A stretch of DNA of 64,000 nt, taken from Capronia americana (Eukaryota > Ascomycota > Eurotiomycetes > Chaetothyriales > Herpotrichiellaceae). The notes beneath the pieces are model-generated. The model saw only the letters and a program-made list of their open reading frames with translations, made no database searches and was not told where the DNA came from. The position numbers and the translations under genes are program-made. The stretch spans positions 62,001 to 126,000 of the forward strand of contig JADWQD010000021.1 of the NCBI GenBank assembly GCA_016110215.1, written 5' to 3'. The number at the start of each line of letters is the position of its first letter. Position 1 is the first letter of the stretch. Positions 31,249-42,929 of the stretch are shown piece by piece.

Positions 31249-32750
31249 AATTGGTCGCCAGCACGATAAAATGAATGCCCCGCAAGAACAACCACAACAG
31301 CCAAAACAAATGACAATGCAGTCTTTACGTACAGTGCCATGGGTAGATGAGACGCCTGGCGCGTCTCTATGAAGGAGTGTCCGACTCGATTCTTGACTCT
31401 GACTCTGACGCTGCTCAGGGAGCAGAATGTCATCTTGCAAATATGTCGATAGACGATCTACGAGACCTGCAATGAACTGGGGATGAGATAGATACTTGGC
31501 GGATATGACGGTACTGCATAAAATGTACGATACGGGCAATCTTTAAAGACAGAGGAAAACAATCACGCGTACTGTCTATGCAAATTGATTGAAAGGTTGG
31601 ATGAGAAACGCATGCTCGGCACAGAGAATATGGATATAGCCGCCGAAGAGATCGTTTTCAATTGGGAAAGACGGACGGGCGGACAGACAATACGACAAGG
31701 ACGATCATGATGATAAGGATGATGACCACGACTTCGCTTCATGTAGCTGGTTAATGCGCTGCCCATGGGCTACCCTATATACTTGCAATGAATATCATCA
31801 TCATCATCATCATCATCGCGAAAAAGACCAGCATTGAGATTTCCTCAGGGGGCATTTCCTCTAAGAGGATGATGGCCGTGTTCATGGCCGCACGTCCACG
31901 TTTACGCGAAGGCCTGGGTAAAGTCGATTGACGTGCTTCTCTGGATCCTGGTTGATACTCAGGCTATACAGAGAGGCAAGAGAGTAAGTGGATGGTGCCG
32001 CGAACGTGAACGATACATACAGCCGGTTGGGCTATAGGGAAGAGGAGATTAGATGTTTCAACTGGTTTTATTTGGCTTTTCATAGACTTTCAGAACTCCG
32101 TCGACTATCGAGTGTGTCGTCGAGTGCTCCGGCAACTGAGGCTCCCTGGCCACAAAATGGCTGTGTAGCAACTCGTTGAATGCTTCATTCAAGCACGTGA
32201 ACTCTGCCGCGCAAGATTTGTATTTCCACCACGGCGCCAAGACCAATCTCCAAATCGTGGAGTTATATACATTCAACTGGCAATACAAACTGTGACATGG
32301 GACGCTCGGCGGGCCCCAACTCCAGTATCCAGCCCTGATTTCGAACCCAGGTCCCCTGCGCCATGCTCCGTTGCGAACCCATACTGCATGGAAGAGTGCA
32401 CTCATAAGCTCATAAAACGCAAGCGCAAAAGGGGTATCTAGTAGCACCGATGAACCAAGATCCAGATGTCAATAAGAAGCTATCCATAGGGTAGCTGGCC
32501 GAAATAGTCGAAATAAGGGAGCGCAAGTTGCTGCCGTCGCATCCTCGCCTGATGCTTCGTGCGAGTTGGCGCCGTCCATGCCAATCGCTACAGCGGTGAC
32601 GGAGCAGGATTCTGTACAAATATTGCGTCTGTAAAGTGGAGAAACTGGCTCGCGGCATAAACCGCGAGACATAAATCGTAGAGGTCGTGAGGTTCAGATT
32701 GCAGATTGCAGCCACGACGAAGTGGCTGCGACGAGCAAGATCAGAATAGA
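31249..32750. other. Intergenic between convergent genes
   Basis: 1.5 kb holding two 3' ends and an (ATC)8 microsatellite. A GGTTCGAA-like box on the minus strand near 32340 was checked and does not form a tRNA. Confidence 0.5.
31794..31817. repeat. Microsatellite (ATC)8
   Basis: Eight perfect trinucleotide copies in non-coding DNA. Confidence 0.95.
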
Positions 32751-35700
32751 TCAGTCGTCGCCATCGTCGTCAAGAATAATGACTGTTCTCGTGTCGATAG
32801 TTCTCGAAGTCGTCGAGGCCGACGGTGCTGCATGTGCAACTGTCGGCCCTGTCCCTGCTGGGGCTGGCGTCGCTGCGTTAGATGTGTTCGGGTCTGGCGT
32901 GTCTCTACCTTCGTCCTTCGATGCCTGCTCCAGCCTGGGCTCCCAAGTACCATCATCTCTGACAACAATTGCCTTGGCCTTAGCAGGCAGCTGACCATTC
33001 TCCTCCAAACTTTTGCGGACCCCTAACAAGAATTCGTCAATGACTAGCATTGGAGGTCGACAATCGCTCTTGCAGATTGGACAGTGCCACTTGTCAGGAC
33101 TCGAAAGACCGCTGTCCTTGACGCGACTGGCCAGAAAAACTTCGAGATCAAAACACTCCAGATGCCTGCAGTCCGACCCTCTGACCGGTGTAACCCACAT
33201 GACAGACGTGAAGGGATCCACTAGGTCGATGCTCATGGTCCGTTCCATCACCAAATCATCGTCATCATCTCCTTTGTTCTTCAATAAGTTTGTGATGGCG
33301 GCAAGAGCGTCTGCGGCCGGAATCCGAGTCGGCATTTTGAGTAGCCTCTGATAGTCTGCTACGCAGATGATCTCAACTGCCATCAGGAACTTCAACTCTG
33401 CCTCTTGGGGGGTGAAGATGGCGCCGACCACTATCTCGTTGGCGCCTTCTCTAACCATCTCTGTGATGTCGGTAGCAAGATCCACGCCGTAGTGGGCTTT
33501 CCGTCGGAAGTCCACCGCATGATGTTCGTTGATAGAGACGGAGAGACACTTTGGCCACTTGGTCGGTTGAGTGCAGAACTCTGATAGTGTGGGCTTGGCC
33601 CGCCCTCGTTTCTCAGCAAAGATGACAGCCTTCAACCTAAACTGCACATTTCCAGCTGCGACTCTACGTTGTGGGGTCAAGAATTCCCCAAAGGGAGCCA
33701 GGGGAGTGGCCCTCCTCGACCAAATTTGCTGTGGAATGTGCACGTTCCATCGCACCAGATCAGAATCTCTCGTGATGAACTGTGGTAGCTCAATAATATC
33801 TTCCACATACTGATAATAGCGAGCATCGGATTCATTGCCGTCCAAATCAACCATCTTGTGATACTCGGGGCTGCGGAGCCCGGCTTGATGAAGAGCGAAG
33901 AAGTCTGGGTTTGGCACGGCCATTTGAGCCAAGACAAAGTCGGGATCGGGGTGAAAGAATGGCAGAACTTTTTGAGGGACTGCATGCTGTTGAGGCTGTC
34001 CAGGGTGGGAGGTTGCACTCTGCGGAGGTCTTGTAGCTGGCAATGTCGGCGGCGTCATTCGATATGGACTATTGACTGTTGCTTCCGGTCGGGTGGTTGG
34101 CTGAGGCTGAGCAGTTGCAGGCGCGCGCGTTGAATTCGGTCTTGCAGACGCACTTATCCCCGTCAATGTGGGCGGATTTGAAAACTGCTGGGCATTTGGA
34201 GGCACTTGCATCGCGGGAGTGGACGTAGAGCCACGGGCATTGGCTGGCGTATGGTAAGCTGGGCGTTGCTGGTAAGTTGGAGCTTGAGGGGACTGCGTCG
34301 TTGCGGGATACTGCTGCTGTCTGACAGAATTTGCGGCTTGCTGAGAAGGAGGGCTTTGTTGCCCCTCGAGGTTGCTTAGAAGCTGGGGTCCGTGACCTCG
34401 CTGCTGCTGAATGAAAGCGGAAGGAATTGAGTCGGGGTTGGGGATAGGCTGCCGGATCTGTGTCGTTGACCCGCCAGGACTCGGGAGACTACGATCATGT
34501 TGCTGGTTGCCAGGCGTGTTTGCTGCCGCCATCCTGGCCCGGAAAGCTGCAATTTGCCCTTGTGCGTTCTGCAACTGAGTCTCTGGCAACCAAGAGTCGT
34601 TTGGTATGTTGGAGCCATTCCATCGAATCCGAAACTCAGTCCTTCCACCCCTCTGCCGCTCACCTACGATGGTCAATTTCTCCCAATCCGGTACGGGAGC
34701 GCGGTCTCCTGAGGCAGGGAGGCGCATGGGCCCCATGTGTGCTGTCGCCGGCGTGCCCGGGCTGGCCTGGTTATACTGATTAGGCAGTGCTTGACCGGGA
34801 TTGTTACCATTCCTCCGACCCTTTGAGTGCGGGTTGGAGTAAGTAGTCTGAGGTGGTCCAAGAAAATTCGCGGATACATTGCCGAGGCCTGGCGTCCAAG
34901 GAGTTGCCAGGGGGTGTGAACGTAGTGTCGTTGCGTAGGATTGTTGTTGAGGGGTAAGGAGATCGGGAGGATGTGACGGGTGGGTGCTGAACTGAATCGG
35001 CGAAGAGGAGGTTGGGATGAATTGATTTGATCGAAACGGAGGATCTGAAGGTTGAGAGATATACTGAGCAGGTGCAAGTGACAGTGAGCGAGGCGGGTGA
35101 GCGAGGTTATGGGCGTTGGCTTGCACCTCCAGGGATCCGGAGATGGGGCCATTAGAAGGATATGTCTGGGCGACATCAACCGATTGCTGGGCCGGAGCCG
35201 GCGGTATTGCCATGCCTGCATTCCCCCCGGCTTGGTACTCCATGAGTTGTTGAGCATATACGTGGCTCCAGCGGCTGACGATTTCCTCCAGCTGTTTGCC
35301 ATGGTAAGCGTTCAACTCAGCAATGCTTATGGCCGAACCGGCCGGATTGTCCATTTCGGTTGAGAACAGTGACACAGCCTGCCGCAGCCAATATTGATCA
35401 CTAAAGGTTCGACGTAGAATTGAAAGAAAAAGCGCCTTCTGAAGCGCAGGTGAGGGCAGCTTCAAGGAAAATTTGAACTCGGCCGGACAAGGCGGGCACC
35501 TTCTCTTCAATGCGGTGTCGCGCAGAGTGGCAAAGCCAGAAGTCAGATGATAGAGAAAACAGCGGACGTCCTCAACCAGCGACACAAATCCACGGCTCTT
35601 GTCTTGAAGTAATGCCTCAGGTGGTCGAGGGAACGTCAAGAAGATTTGGGACAGCCCTACGGTCAAATGCTGGTTGGGACCCAAAATCTGAACCAGAATT

Positions 35701-36872
35701 TGCATGCCTTGAAAATGCATTTCGGTAAAACGCAGCTGTTCAAGGATGTCCTTCCGTCCGAGTGACCAGAGACAGAAGAGGTTGTGAACCAGGAGGAAGA
35801 AGGAATCATTCAGTCGACAGGCGTCGCGCATCATCTCAACCCGACGGCTGTCGATGACAAGGCGCGGATCGATAGTGGGCGGGTGAACTGTCATTGCTGC
35901 CAGTGCCGACTCGAATTTTTCGCTAAGAGTAGCCATGTTGGAGGTTATGGGAGAGTCTTGAGGCGTTGGTAGTTGTAGCTGGTGATCGAGCATGTCCACG
36001 TTTGCTCTTGCACGGGTTCTTCGCTCTTCCGAGAGAGTGGCATCAGCCACACGCTTTCCACGGCTATCGGAATTGTCTGCGTCGGCGGGAGGAGTGGCGC
36101 CGATGGCGGCGAAGTGGTGTAGAGTAGAGGGGTTCGACGGGGCTGCTCTGTCAGCCCGGGAGGCGCCTTGAGTACAGCTCGATCTGTACGGGTCGCTCTC
36201 TTGAGTAGATGCATTCGTTGGAGGCGGATGTGGAGGTAAGATGGTTTCTGGAGACGGGAAGGTGAATAAACGCCCAGGATTGTCACCGCCAAGTGTCAGT
36301 GTCTCTGCCTGGAAGTTGTCTCTCGCACCTGTACCTGGCGTTGTATTTAGATTGGTGGCCGATGGCTGTACTGACACCGGGACTCTCGGCAAGTCGTCAA
36401 TCCCAGCGCCGCCAACGACCGGAGGCCTATACATGTCAAGGGAGTTTGAAGCAGACACTGGTTGGCCCTGGTGTGCGTGGGCTGTTGGCTCATTTGCGGC
36501 CATATGCGGTACCCCCAGAGTGTGTAGTGCAGCCTGCTGCCGTACGTTTTCATCCACCCCAGCCGTAGCCGTCGCAAGCCTCGATTCTCTTATAAGGTTG
36601 GGGGAAGCATGAGAACTGCAGGGCCGAGGTGCAATCACAATGGGTGAACCTCCACCTGGAGGTCCCGCAGGTATAGTAGTCTTTATTCTCTGTGGCCTTG
36701 GTCTCTTGGGTGTTGCATTGCTGTACTGGCGGGCTGGTTGAGGCTGCACGGCGCCTCCAGCACCATTGACCATCCATGACCTCGGGGCGGTGCCCAAAAA
36801 CAAATTGCTCGTGGCATTGGAGAACTGGACTGCAGCGGCTGTTGAGGAAGAATCTGCATTGTGGTCTGGCAT
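32751..36872 (-). CDS. MIZ/SP-RING zinc-finger protein, putative SUMO E3 ligase, with chromodomain-like segment
   Basis: Intronless, 1373 residues, ATG at 36872. The MIZ/SP-RING lies at residues about 1205-1290: LVDPFTSVMWVTPVRG, then C-x-H in DCRHLECFDLEVF, then CPICKSDC. SP-RING proteins (Siz/PIAS/Zmiz) bring SUMO-loaded Ubc9 to substrates. The last residues, TVIILDDDGDD, are a textbook SUMO-interacting motif (hydrophobic core, then acids). Residues about 730-780 (IVGERQRGGRTEFRIRW, then NDSWLPETQLQNA) look like a divergent chromodomain. The rest is Gln/Pro/Ser-rich, with a conserved helical block around residues 310-530. There is no SAP domain, so it is nearer the Zmiz type than Siz1. A nuclear regulator or SUMO ligase of chromatin proteins is the best reading; ligase activity is inferred. 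Confidence 0.87.
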   Translation of the reverse strand: MPDHNADSSSTAAAVQFSNATSNLFLGTAPRSWMVNGAGGAVQPQPARQYSNATPKRPRPQRIKTTIPAGPPGGGSPIVIAPRPCSSHASPNLIRESRLATATAGVDENVRQQAALHTLGVPHMAANEPTAHAHQGQPVSASNSLDMYRPPVVGGAGIDDLPRVPVSVQPSATNLNTTPGTGARDNFQAETLTLGGDNPGRLFTFPSPETILPPHPPPTNASTQESDPYRSSCTQGASRADRAAPSNPSTLHHFAAIGATPPADADNSDSRGKRVADATLSEERRTRARANVDMLDHQLQLPTPQDSPITSNMATLSEKFESALAAMTVHPPTIDPRLVIDSRRVEMMRDACRLNDSFFLLVHNLFCLWSLGRKDILEQLRFTEMHFQGMQILVQILGPNQHLTVGLSQIFLTFPRPPEALLQDKSRGFVSLVEDVRCFLYHLTSGFATLRDTALKRRCPPCPAEFKFSLKLPSPALQKALFLSILRRTFSDQYWLRQAVSLFSTEMDNPAGSAISIAELNAYHGKQLEEIVSRWSHVYAQQLMEYQAGGNAGMAIPPAPAQQSVDVAQTYPSNGPISGSLEVQANAHNLAHPPRSLSLAPAQYISQPSDPPFRSNQFIPTSSSPIQFSTHPSHPPDLLTPQQQSYATTLRSHPLATPWTPGLGNVSANFLGPPQTTYSNPHSKGRRNGNNPGQALPNQYNQASPGTPATAHMGPMRLPASGDRAPVPDWEKLTIVGERQRGGRTEFRIRWNGSNIPNDSWLPETQLQNAQGQIAAFRARMAAANTPGNQQHDRSLPSPGGSTTQIRQPIPNPDSIPSAFIQQQRGHGPQLLSNLEGQQSPPSQQAANSVRQQQYPATTQSPQAPTYQQRPAYHTPANARGSTSTPAMQVPPNAQQFSNPPTLTGISASARPNSTRAPATAQPQPTTRPEATVNSPYRMTPPTLPATRPPQSATSHPGQPQQHAVPQKVLPFFHPDPDFVLAQMAVPNPDFFALHQAGLRSPEYHKMVDLDGNESDARYYQYVEDIIELPQFITRDSDLVRWNVHIPQQIWSRRATPLAPFGEFLTPQRRVAAGNVQFRLKAVIFAEKRGRAKPTLSEFCTQPTKWPKCLSVSINEHHAVDFRRKAHYGVDLATDITEMVREGANEIVVGAIFTPQEAELKFLMAVEIICVADYQRLLKMPTRIPAADALAAITNLLKNKGDDDDDLVMERTMSIDLVDPFTSVMWVTPVRGSDCRHLECFDLEVFLASRVKDSGLSSPDKWHCPICKSDCRPPMLVIDEFLLGVRKSLEENGQLPAKAKAIVVRDDGTWEPRLEQASKDEGRDTPDPNTSNAATPAPAGTGPTVAHAAPSASTTSRTIDTRTVIILDDDGDD

Positions 36873-37736
36873 GCTTGATGGTTCTCAATTCATACTTGGT
36901 CCCGAGCGTGGCAGAGAAGGTGGTAGCGATGGGATAGGCAGGCGAAGTATATCGGACTTTCCTTCACCCCAGGTCAGATAGATTCACCTTGAACAATGAG
37001 GGACAGAGATTAACTGGCTCATGCCGCGATGTACCATGGCAAGGCCTCTTCGGATCTCTGTCTGTGCGCGTGGCCTCCGATTGTCTGCGACAAGTCGTTG
37101 GATTCAATTCGCGGCGGTCTAGACGAACTGGGTGGATATCAGGTTGGTGGGAGGAGCGCCAAACATACTTTGATGAAGTCTAGCATCGTCAAATTGTGGA
37201 GTGCCGCGCCTGGAGCACCAAGCACGACCAAGTCATCGCTTGCGGGGAAGATGAGCGCCCATAAGGCACGCTCTAAGGCCAGTACTGTAATGCCCTGGGC
37301 ACGTGGTTGGCCAGGAGTCGACCGTTGAGGTCCGCCTGCGGCGTCTCGCTTTCGCTCTCTCCTCGCATCGCCGTGTCTGGATATAACGGCAAGTAGGAAA
37401 CACACTCGTTCATGAAGCAGTTGGGTCTTTACTGTGTAACGAGAGAGTGTAATTGCTGAGTTCCCTTGTCACCGTCGCTTGTTATGACGCCTCGACTCCG
37501 CTTCTGACAGTGATACACACTCCCGGCCACAACCTGCCTCTTGTGCGACCGATTTGACCGATCTTTGCATCATTTATCAACCTCGCCCATGTCCTCTACC
37601 CTGTCACTCTGCTAGCGACGCCCTCTCTATCATGCAGGTTTCTGTCACTGCGCGTCCAGTCGATCTTCCGACGAAACAGTTGCACCTCTTGGGCTAGTCG
37701 CGAGTCGCGATCGGATCGGCGACAAGGTGGTTGAAT
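36873..37736. promoter_or_regulatory. Divergent promoter, MIZ protein / Boi-type scaffold
   Basis: 864 bases separate two divergent ATGs. No gene found; both 5' UTRs must lie here. Confidence 0.5.
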
Positions 37737-40700
37737 ATGTCGGGCTCTTTGCAACAGCGGCCGAAGGCTGCCCCTCAACCCGGTGATATCTTGGTTGCCA
37801 TCCGTAGGTTCATTTTGCCGTCACCTATCGTGTATGGATGTTGGCGCTGACTGGCCGCAGATGACTTCGATGCGCGAAGTGCAGATGAGTTGACGCTTCG
37901 CAAGACAGATCAGATCGAGCTGGTTGAAATGGACGAAGGCTTTGGGGATGGCTGGTACTTGGGAAAGCACCTTGGACAAGGCACAATGGGTCTCTTTCCC
38001 GGGGGTAGGTTATTCGTTTGTCTATGGATCCACCAGCTGCCTCTAACATACGCAACAGTCTATACTGCGAAACTCCCACCGCACTTCAGCCCTGTAGGTG
38101 CGACAGCTGTCAGAAGCCCTCAACTCAGTGCAAAGCTTCCCACTCACACCGCGCCGAAGCTCGAGCCGGTCAAACCTGCCACCCCCACAAGTCCTACCAT
38201 AGACAGCTCCACCCACCGGACAGTCACCTCTCCACACCAACAGTCTGGCTTGCCTTTGAGAAGCTCTGTACCACCATCCCCAACTGCTCATGTCCATCGC
38301 AGCATTGGTCAAGCTCTTTCGAGCAGAGAAAATGGGGAAGAGAGTCCAGTAATGAACGAGACATTGAGCGTTATAAATGAACATATCACGGATTTGAGCA
38401 CTCCGCGTCAAAGCCTGGCGTCCCCCCACCCTCTGGCGGAGGACACCGAGAGCGAATACAGCAGTCACCTTGATCAGACATCCTATATTGCTGGCCCGGA
38501 AACCGACAGTGAGGAGAATCCTCAGTTCACAGAAGCTGATGTCAGGCAATGGGACGCGAAAGAGACAGCCGAGTATTTGAGGGGCCTTGGCGTCGATCCA
38601 AAGCATTGCGACATCTTCGAACAGCAGGAGATCACAGGCGATGTCTTGTTGGATATGGACCAGTCTTTCATTCATATGAAGGAGTTTGACTTTGGCCTCA
38701 TGGGTCGCCGCCTGAAGACGTGGCACAAGATCAGGGACTTCCAGAATCAGCTTCGGGGTGGGAAAGATTCGAGAAAGAGCAGCCTGAAGCAGAATGGGTC
38801 AAACGAAGATGTCGCCCGAATCCAGGTCCGGGGTACCACTCTCCTACCCCGGATACCCAGCTTGATGGAAGAACCCGGCCTTTCAATTCGACCTTCGCAG
38901 CACACTCACCCTTACATTCACATACAGTCAACGTCTCCGCCCAGCGAACACCCAATGTCTCCATCCTCCTTCGCTCGATCTGGGCTCCAAGGGAGCACGC
39001 CCCCTTCACCCTGGAGGGCTTCCATGGCAGCTGATAGTCCAACCCGACCGTCCGCTTCCCCACTCCGAGACACGCATCATTCCCGCCGCCATTCGTCAAT
39101 TGAGTATGCGAAACCTGGCGCCCAGGAGCCATCCACAGCGCACAAGAAAAATGCGTCGTTTGACAGAGACTGGTCCATGAGCAACGCTACCACCGCGAAC
39201 ACCAGTGGCAGCACCCCATCACTCAAGCTGAACATTAGCAACCAACCACCGAGCATTGATCTGTCTACCGATGCTGGGTTTGATGGCGAAAACTCGACGG
39301 TCGATCTCGATCGGGGCTATTTCAGTGGTAATGAGCTTGACAACAGAAAAGCACGTAATCTGCTGAGAAAGCGAGGTGGAGCGGAGAGTGCTGGTCACTC
39401 CCGCCAATCGAGCACGATGGACGACTCATCCAAACCTAGCCTTGGAATGAAACGACATTCTCGACTCAGCAGTGTTGATTCCATCAGGGAGAGAGCACTT
39501 GTGGCCATCTCTCCGGCGGCGAAAGCCTATCACAGCAGCTCGTACAAAGGTCGATTCCGCTCTTCAAGTGCCAGGAACTTGACACCGATCAGGTCTCCGA
39601 TAGCGCAGTCCCCTACTGTTACAAATCTCGAGGGGAACAGCTTGTCGGCAATATCTTCGCCCAAGCCTGTAAACGGATCAACGTCTCCAGCCGCCATGAA
39701 CCCAGCCAGTTTGACTTCCTCCGGAAAGGCTCGGAAGCTGCTGGGTATCCGAGCAGCATCCGAGGCCGTAACCGGAAATGAGAAAGACGCAGCAGCGAGC
39801 TCTTCGAACATAACATCTGACACACTCAGAGAGAGCCCAGTCGCTTCGCCATCAGGGTCCCAGACTCCTTCAGCGACATCGCGAAGCTTTGACATGGATC
39901 ATACAGATACGTCCTCGAAAGGCACAACCGAACAGCTTGGGCCGCTCCTGCATACCAAGACACCTGTACGGACGAATCCAAAGACCAAACGACAGACGAG
40001 TGCTTACACCAAGGGGCTCATGCAGATCTCACCTATCGAAGCACGCAAACACTGCGACTACTCTGGCTGGATGAAGAAAAGGTCGTCGGGTATCGTGGCA
40101 CAATGGAAGCCCAGGCTTTTCGTCCTGCGAGGGCGTCGCCTGTCGTATTATTACTCGGAGACCGACACAGAGGAGAAAGGCATCATCGACATCTCCGGGC
40201 ATAAAGTGCTTGGTACCACCGCTGACCCTATTACCTCTCTCTCTACTGTCATGACGGGAAAATCCACGCCGTCCATAAAATCCGCTGGGACGTCTGCCGA
40301 GAGTTCTCCAAACGTTGCACGAAATTCCCCGGGAGGGGCACCGTTCTACTTCAAGCTTGTGCCTCCCAAAGCAGGCTCCTCAAGAGCTGTCCAATTTACG
40401 AAACCGACAGTCCATGTTTTTCAAGTGGACAACATCACCGAAGGACGGAAATGGATGGCCGAGATCCTAAAGGCCACCATTGAGCACGATCTGACTAGCT
40501 TCGAGACTACGAACCGGCAAAAGACCATCACCTTAGCTAAGGCTCGGGCACGGAAAGAACGGCCTCCAGCTTTAAAGGGCACGGAAGACATGGACGACGT
40601 CGCAGAGCTCACAGAGCCCGCCGAACTTGCGGAACATCCAACACCTCATCAGGAGAAGGACGAGCAGGAGACGGGCTTGAACATCCAGGGCCTGGAATTC

Positions 40701-40826
40701 CACGACTCGGATATGAATCTTCAACTAGGGACCGGGTCCGTGGATGTAAACGGTAGAATTTTCCAGGATGATGCAGAGCGGGAAGATAAAGACGTGACGA
40801 CCTCGGGGAAGGAAACCCCCTTCTGA
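37737..40826 (+). CDS. BOI2: Boi-type polarity scaffold: SH3-SAM-PH protein
   Basis: Three exons, 37737-37803, 37861-38004 and 38059-40826, give 992 residues. The first splice joins ILVAIH to DFDARSADEL, completing the SH3 domain (residues about 17-75, with DGWYLGK and GLFPG). A SAM domain sits at about 230-300 (WDAKETAEYLRGLGV, then FGLMGRRLKTWHKI). A PH domain sits at about 735-880 (YSGWMKKRSSGIVAQWKPRLF), with a Ser-rich insert between its strands. Linkers are Ser/Pro-rich. Boi1/Boi2 in yeast and Pob1 in fission yeast bind Cdc42, formins and membrane lipids and link polarity to exocytosis at growing tips; the same role in hyphae is likely. The second intron is 54 nt with no stop, so a retained-intron form would add 18 residues next to the SH3 end. 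Confidence 0.92.
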
Positions 40827-41149
40827 TACTACATATAATCGGTCTTGGGGTAATACATAATATTGTTCACCTGCTTCTGCCTCCCCACAGTACAGTAGCT
40901 TCTGCTTTCGAGCAATCTGCCTACCGCTAGGCTTTAAGTGTATAGGAAGAAAAGGGGCACTAGGGCCCTGGTCGCCAACTGCCAGCCAATCAAGCGTCGC
41001 TGCGGCGGCCAGCGGGGCGGGCACGTGACCGTCCGTGAATTTGACCGCGTCGCCGTCGCTGTCGCTCGACATGTTTTGTCCTCGTCTTCGAACGTCCAAG
41101 TGACAAGCAATTGGTCTTTGTCTTTTCGTTTGTCTTTTCTCATGGCTCA
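40827..41149. promoter_or_regulatory. Short upstream region of the Ted1-like gene
   Basis: 323 bases between the Boi-type stop and the phosphoesterase start. No gene seen. Confidence 0.4.
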
Positions 41150-42796
41150 ATGTATAAATATGGCGTTACTGACAGGTTGCCACCTCTTCTCCTCCCAGTC
41201 GCTCTTTGTTTGACCATTTATCTATATCTGTATCCACTCTTTCACGGATGTGTCTTTCCAGCGACAGATGGGTCGACGACGTCGGCGCTCACCAACACCG
41301 TCAGGCGGCACCTACCCTTTGACCACCCCACAGATGTCGACAGTGATCTTTTGACTGCACCTTTCCGACTGCTGGCCCTTGCTGATCCTCAGCTGGAAGG
41401 AGACAGTTCCCTTCCCAAACCTGACGATGCCTTCATACCCACACTCAGACGACGCTGGGCACGCCTGTCCACAACTGGGTTCCAAGAGATATCGCCCTTT
41501 TTAGAGGTTGCTCGAGAGGTGGTCCTTCGAGACATCCCAGAGGCAGTGCGGGCGCTGCGAAAGCGTATTGACCTCTTGGGCAATGATTACTACTTGGGCC
41601 ACATATATCGGACATTGCACTGGTGGGCTCGGCCTACCCACGTCACTGTGCTCGGAGATCTCATTGGCAGCCAATGGGTTACCGATGCGGAGTTTAACTG
41701 GAGAGGATGGAGGTTTTGGAACAGGGTCTTTGCGAACGGCCGCAGAGTTGAAGACCATATCACCCTTTTGGACAGCCAAGAGCAGGAAAGGATCTTCGAG
41801 CTAGATGATGCCAGCTGGACAACTCGAACCATAAACATTGCCGGCAACCACGATATTGGCTATGCGGGAGACATTTCTCGAACCAGGATGGACAGGTTTG
41901 AGAAAGTCTTTGGAAAAGCCAACTGGGACGTTCGGTTTCAGTATCCCCGGTCCAACATCACTGATATTGCAACCGATGCAGTGGCGGTGGCACATCCGTC
42001 GCTGCATCTCATTGTCCTGAACAGTCTCATCCTAGACAGCCCTGCGTTGTGCGACGATCTTCGCACCGAAACGTTTGATTATCTGAACGGCCTCATCAAC
42101 CACCGCTTACGACCTGTCGAGGATCGATCGTCTTTTACTCTCCTGCTGACGCATCTTCCGTTGCACAAGAAGGAAGGAACTTGTGTTGATGCTCCATTCT
42201 TCGACTACTGGCCGAGCGACGATGGTGGCGGGGTGTACAAGCCTCACGGGATCAGGGAACAGAATCATCTGAGCGAGCAAGCAAGCCATCAAGGCACCCT
42301 GCAGGCCTTGTTCGGTATGAGTGGTGACTGCGACGCACCGGCGCAAGGCAAGGGAAGAAATGGGCTGATCTTGACCGGTCATGACCATGAAGGCTGTGAT
42401 ACCTGGCACTTTATCCCTGCAGATTCTGCTTGGTCAACATCCGACCACCAACACGAGGGTAAGAGAGAGACAACGTGGGATGTTGCCAAGTGGGAGGAGG
42501 CCAACCAAACCACTTCTCACACCGGAGTGCGTGAAATCACGCTTCGAAGCATGATGGGAGATTATAGCGGCAACGCAGGACTTCTAAGTGCTTGGTTCGA
42601 CCATGGAGAAGGAGAGTGGAAGTACAACATCCAAATGTGTCGTCTGGACGTCAAGATCTGGTGGGCGGTGCATGTCATTGACCTCGTTGTCCTGGGTTTG
42701 TCTGTGTTCAGCCTTTTCACCCACCGCCTTCACCTTCACGCCCGGTCCGGCACAACAGCTGTTGCTTCACCGCGACCTGTCAAAACAATCAAGTAA
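41150..42796 (+). CDS. TED1: Ted1/Cdc1-like ER metallophosphoesterase
   Basis: 548 residues from the ATG at 41150; an in-frame ATG at 41111 would add 13 residues. An N-terminal hydrophobic anchor (PLLLPVALCLTIYLYLYPLF) is followed by a calcineurin-like phosphoesterase core. Its metal motifs are LADPQLEG, VLGDLIG, AGNHDIGY, LLTHLPLH and LTGHDHEG. A second membrane helix (VIDLVVLGLSVFSLF) ends the protein, so the catalytic domain should face the ER lumen between two anchors. Yeast Ted1 removes ethanolamine phosphate from the GPI glycan, allowing export of GPI proteins. In LADPQLEG the usual DxH is DPQ, as in Ted1/Cdc1 relatives. Family assignment is firm; Ted1 versus Cdc1 is less so. Confidence 0.88.
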   Translation: MYKYGVTDRLPPLLLPVALCLTIYLYLYPLFHGCVFPATDGSTTSALTNTVRRHLPFDHPTDVDSDLLTAPFRLLALADPQLEGDSSLPKPDDAFIPTLRRRWARLSTTGFQEISPFLEVAREVVLRDIPEAVRALRKRIDLLGNDYYLGHIYRTLHWWARPTHVTVLGDLIGSQWVTDAEFNWRGWRFWNRVFANGRRVEDHITLLDSQEQERIFELDDASWTTRTINIAGNHDIGYAGDISRTRMDRFEKVFGKANWDVRFQYPRSNITDIATDAVAVAHPSLHLIVLNSLILDSPALCDDLRTETFDYLNGLINHRLRPVEDRSSFTLLLTHLPLHKKEGTCVDAPFFDYWPSDDGGGVYKPHGIREQNHLSEQASHQGTLQALFGMSGDCDAPAQGKGRNGLILTGHDHEGCDTWHFIPADSAWSTSDHQHEGKRETTWDVAKWEEANQTTSHTGVREITLRSMMGDYSGNAGLLSAWFDHGEGEWKYNIQMCRLDVKIWWAVHVIDLVVLGLSVFSLFTHRLHLHARSGTTAVASPRPVKTIK

Positions 42797-42929
42797 CAGA
42801 ACAGCCTCTGTCGCGTTAACTTCCACTCAATGGACGCTCATCATCTTTCACGATCTCGACCAATCTTTCCACCCAGCCATTCTCTTCTCGACGAAACGTC
42901 TTTCTGCTACTACTACCACCACCACCACC

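Noticed and set aside
32310..32400. GGTTCGAAATC box on the minus strand resembling a tRNA B box
   Set aside because: The T-arm would have a mismatched closing pair, and no matching acceptor stem or A box lies at the right distance.
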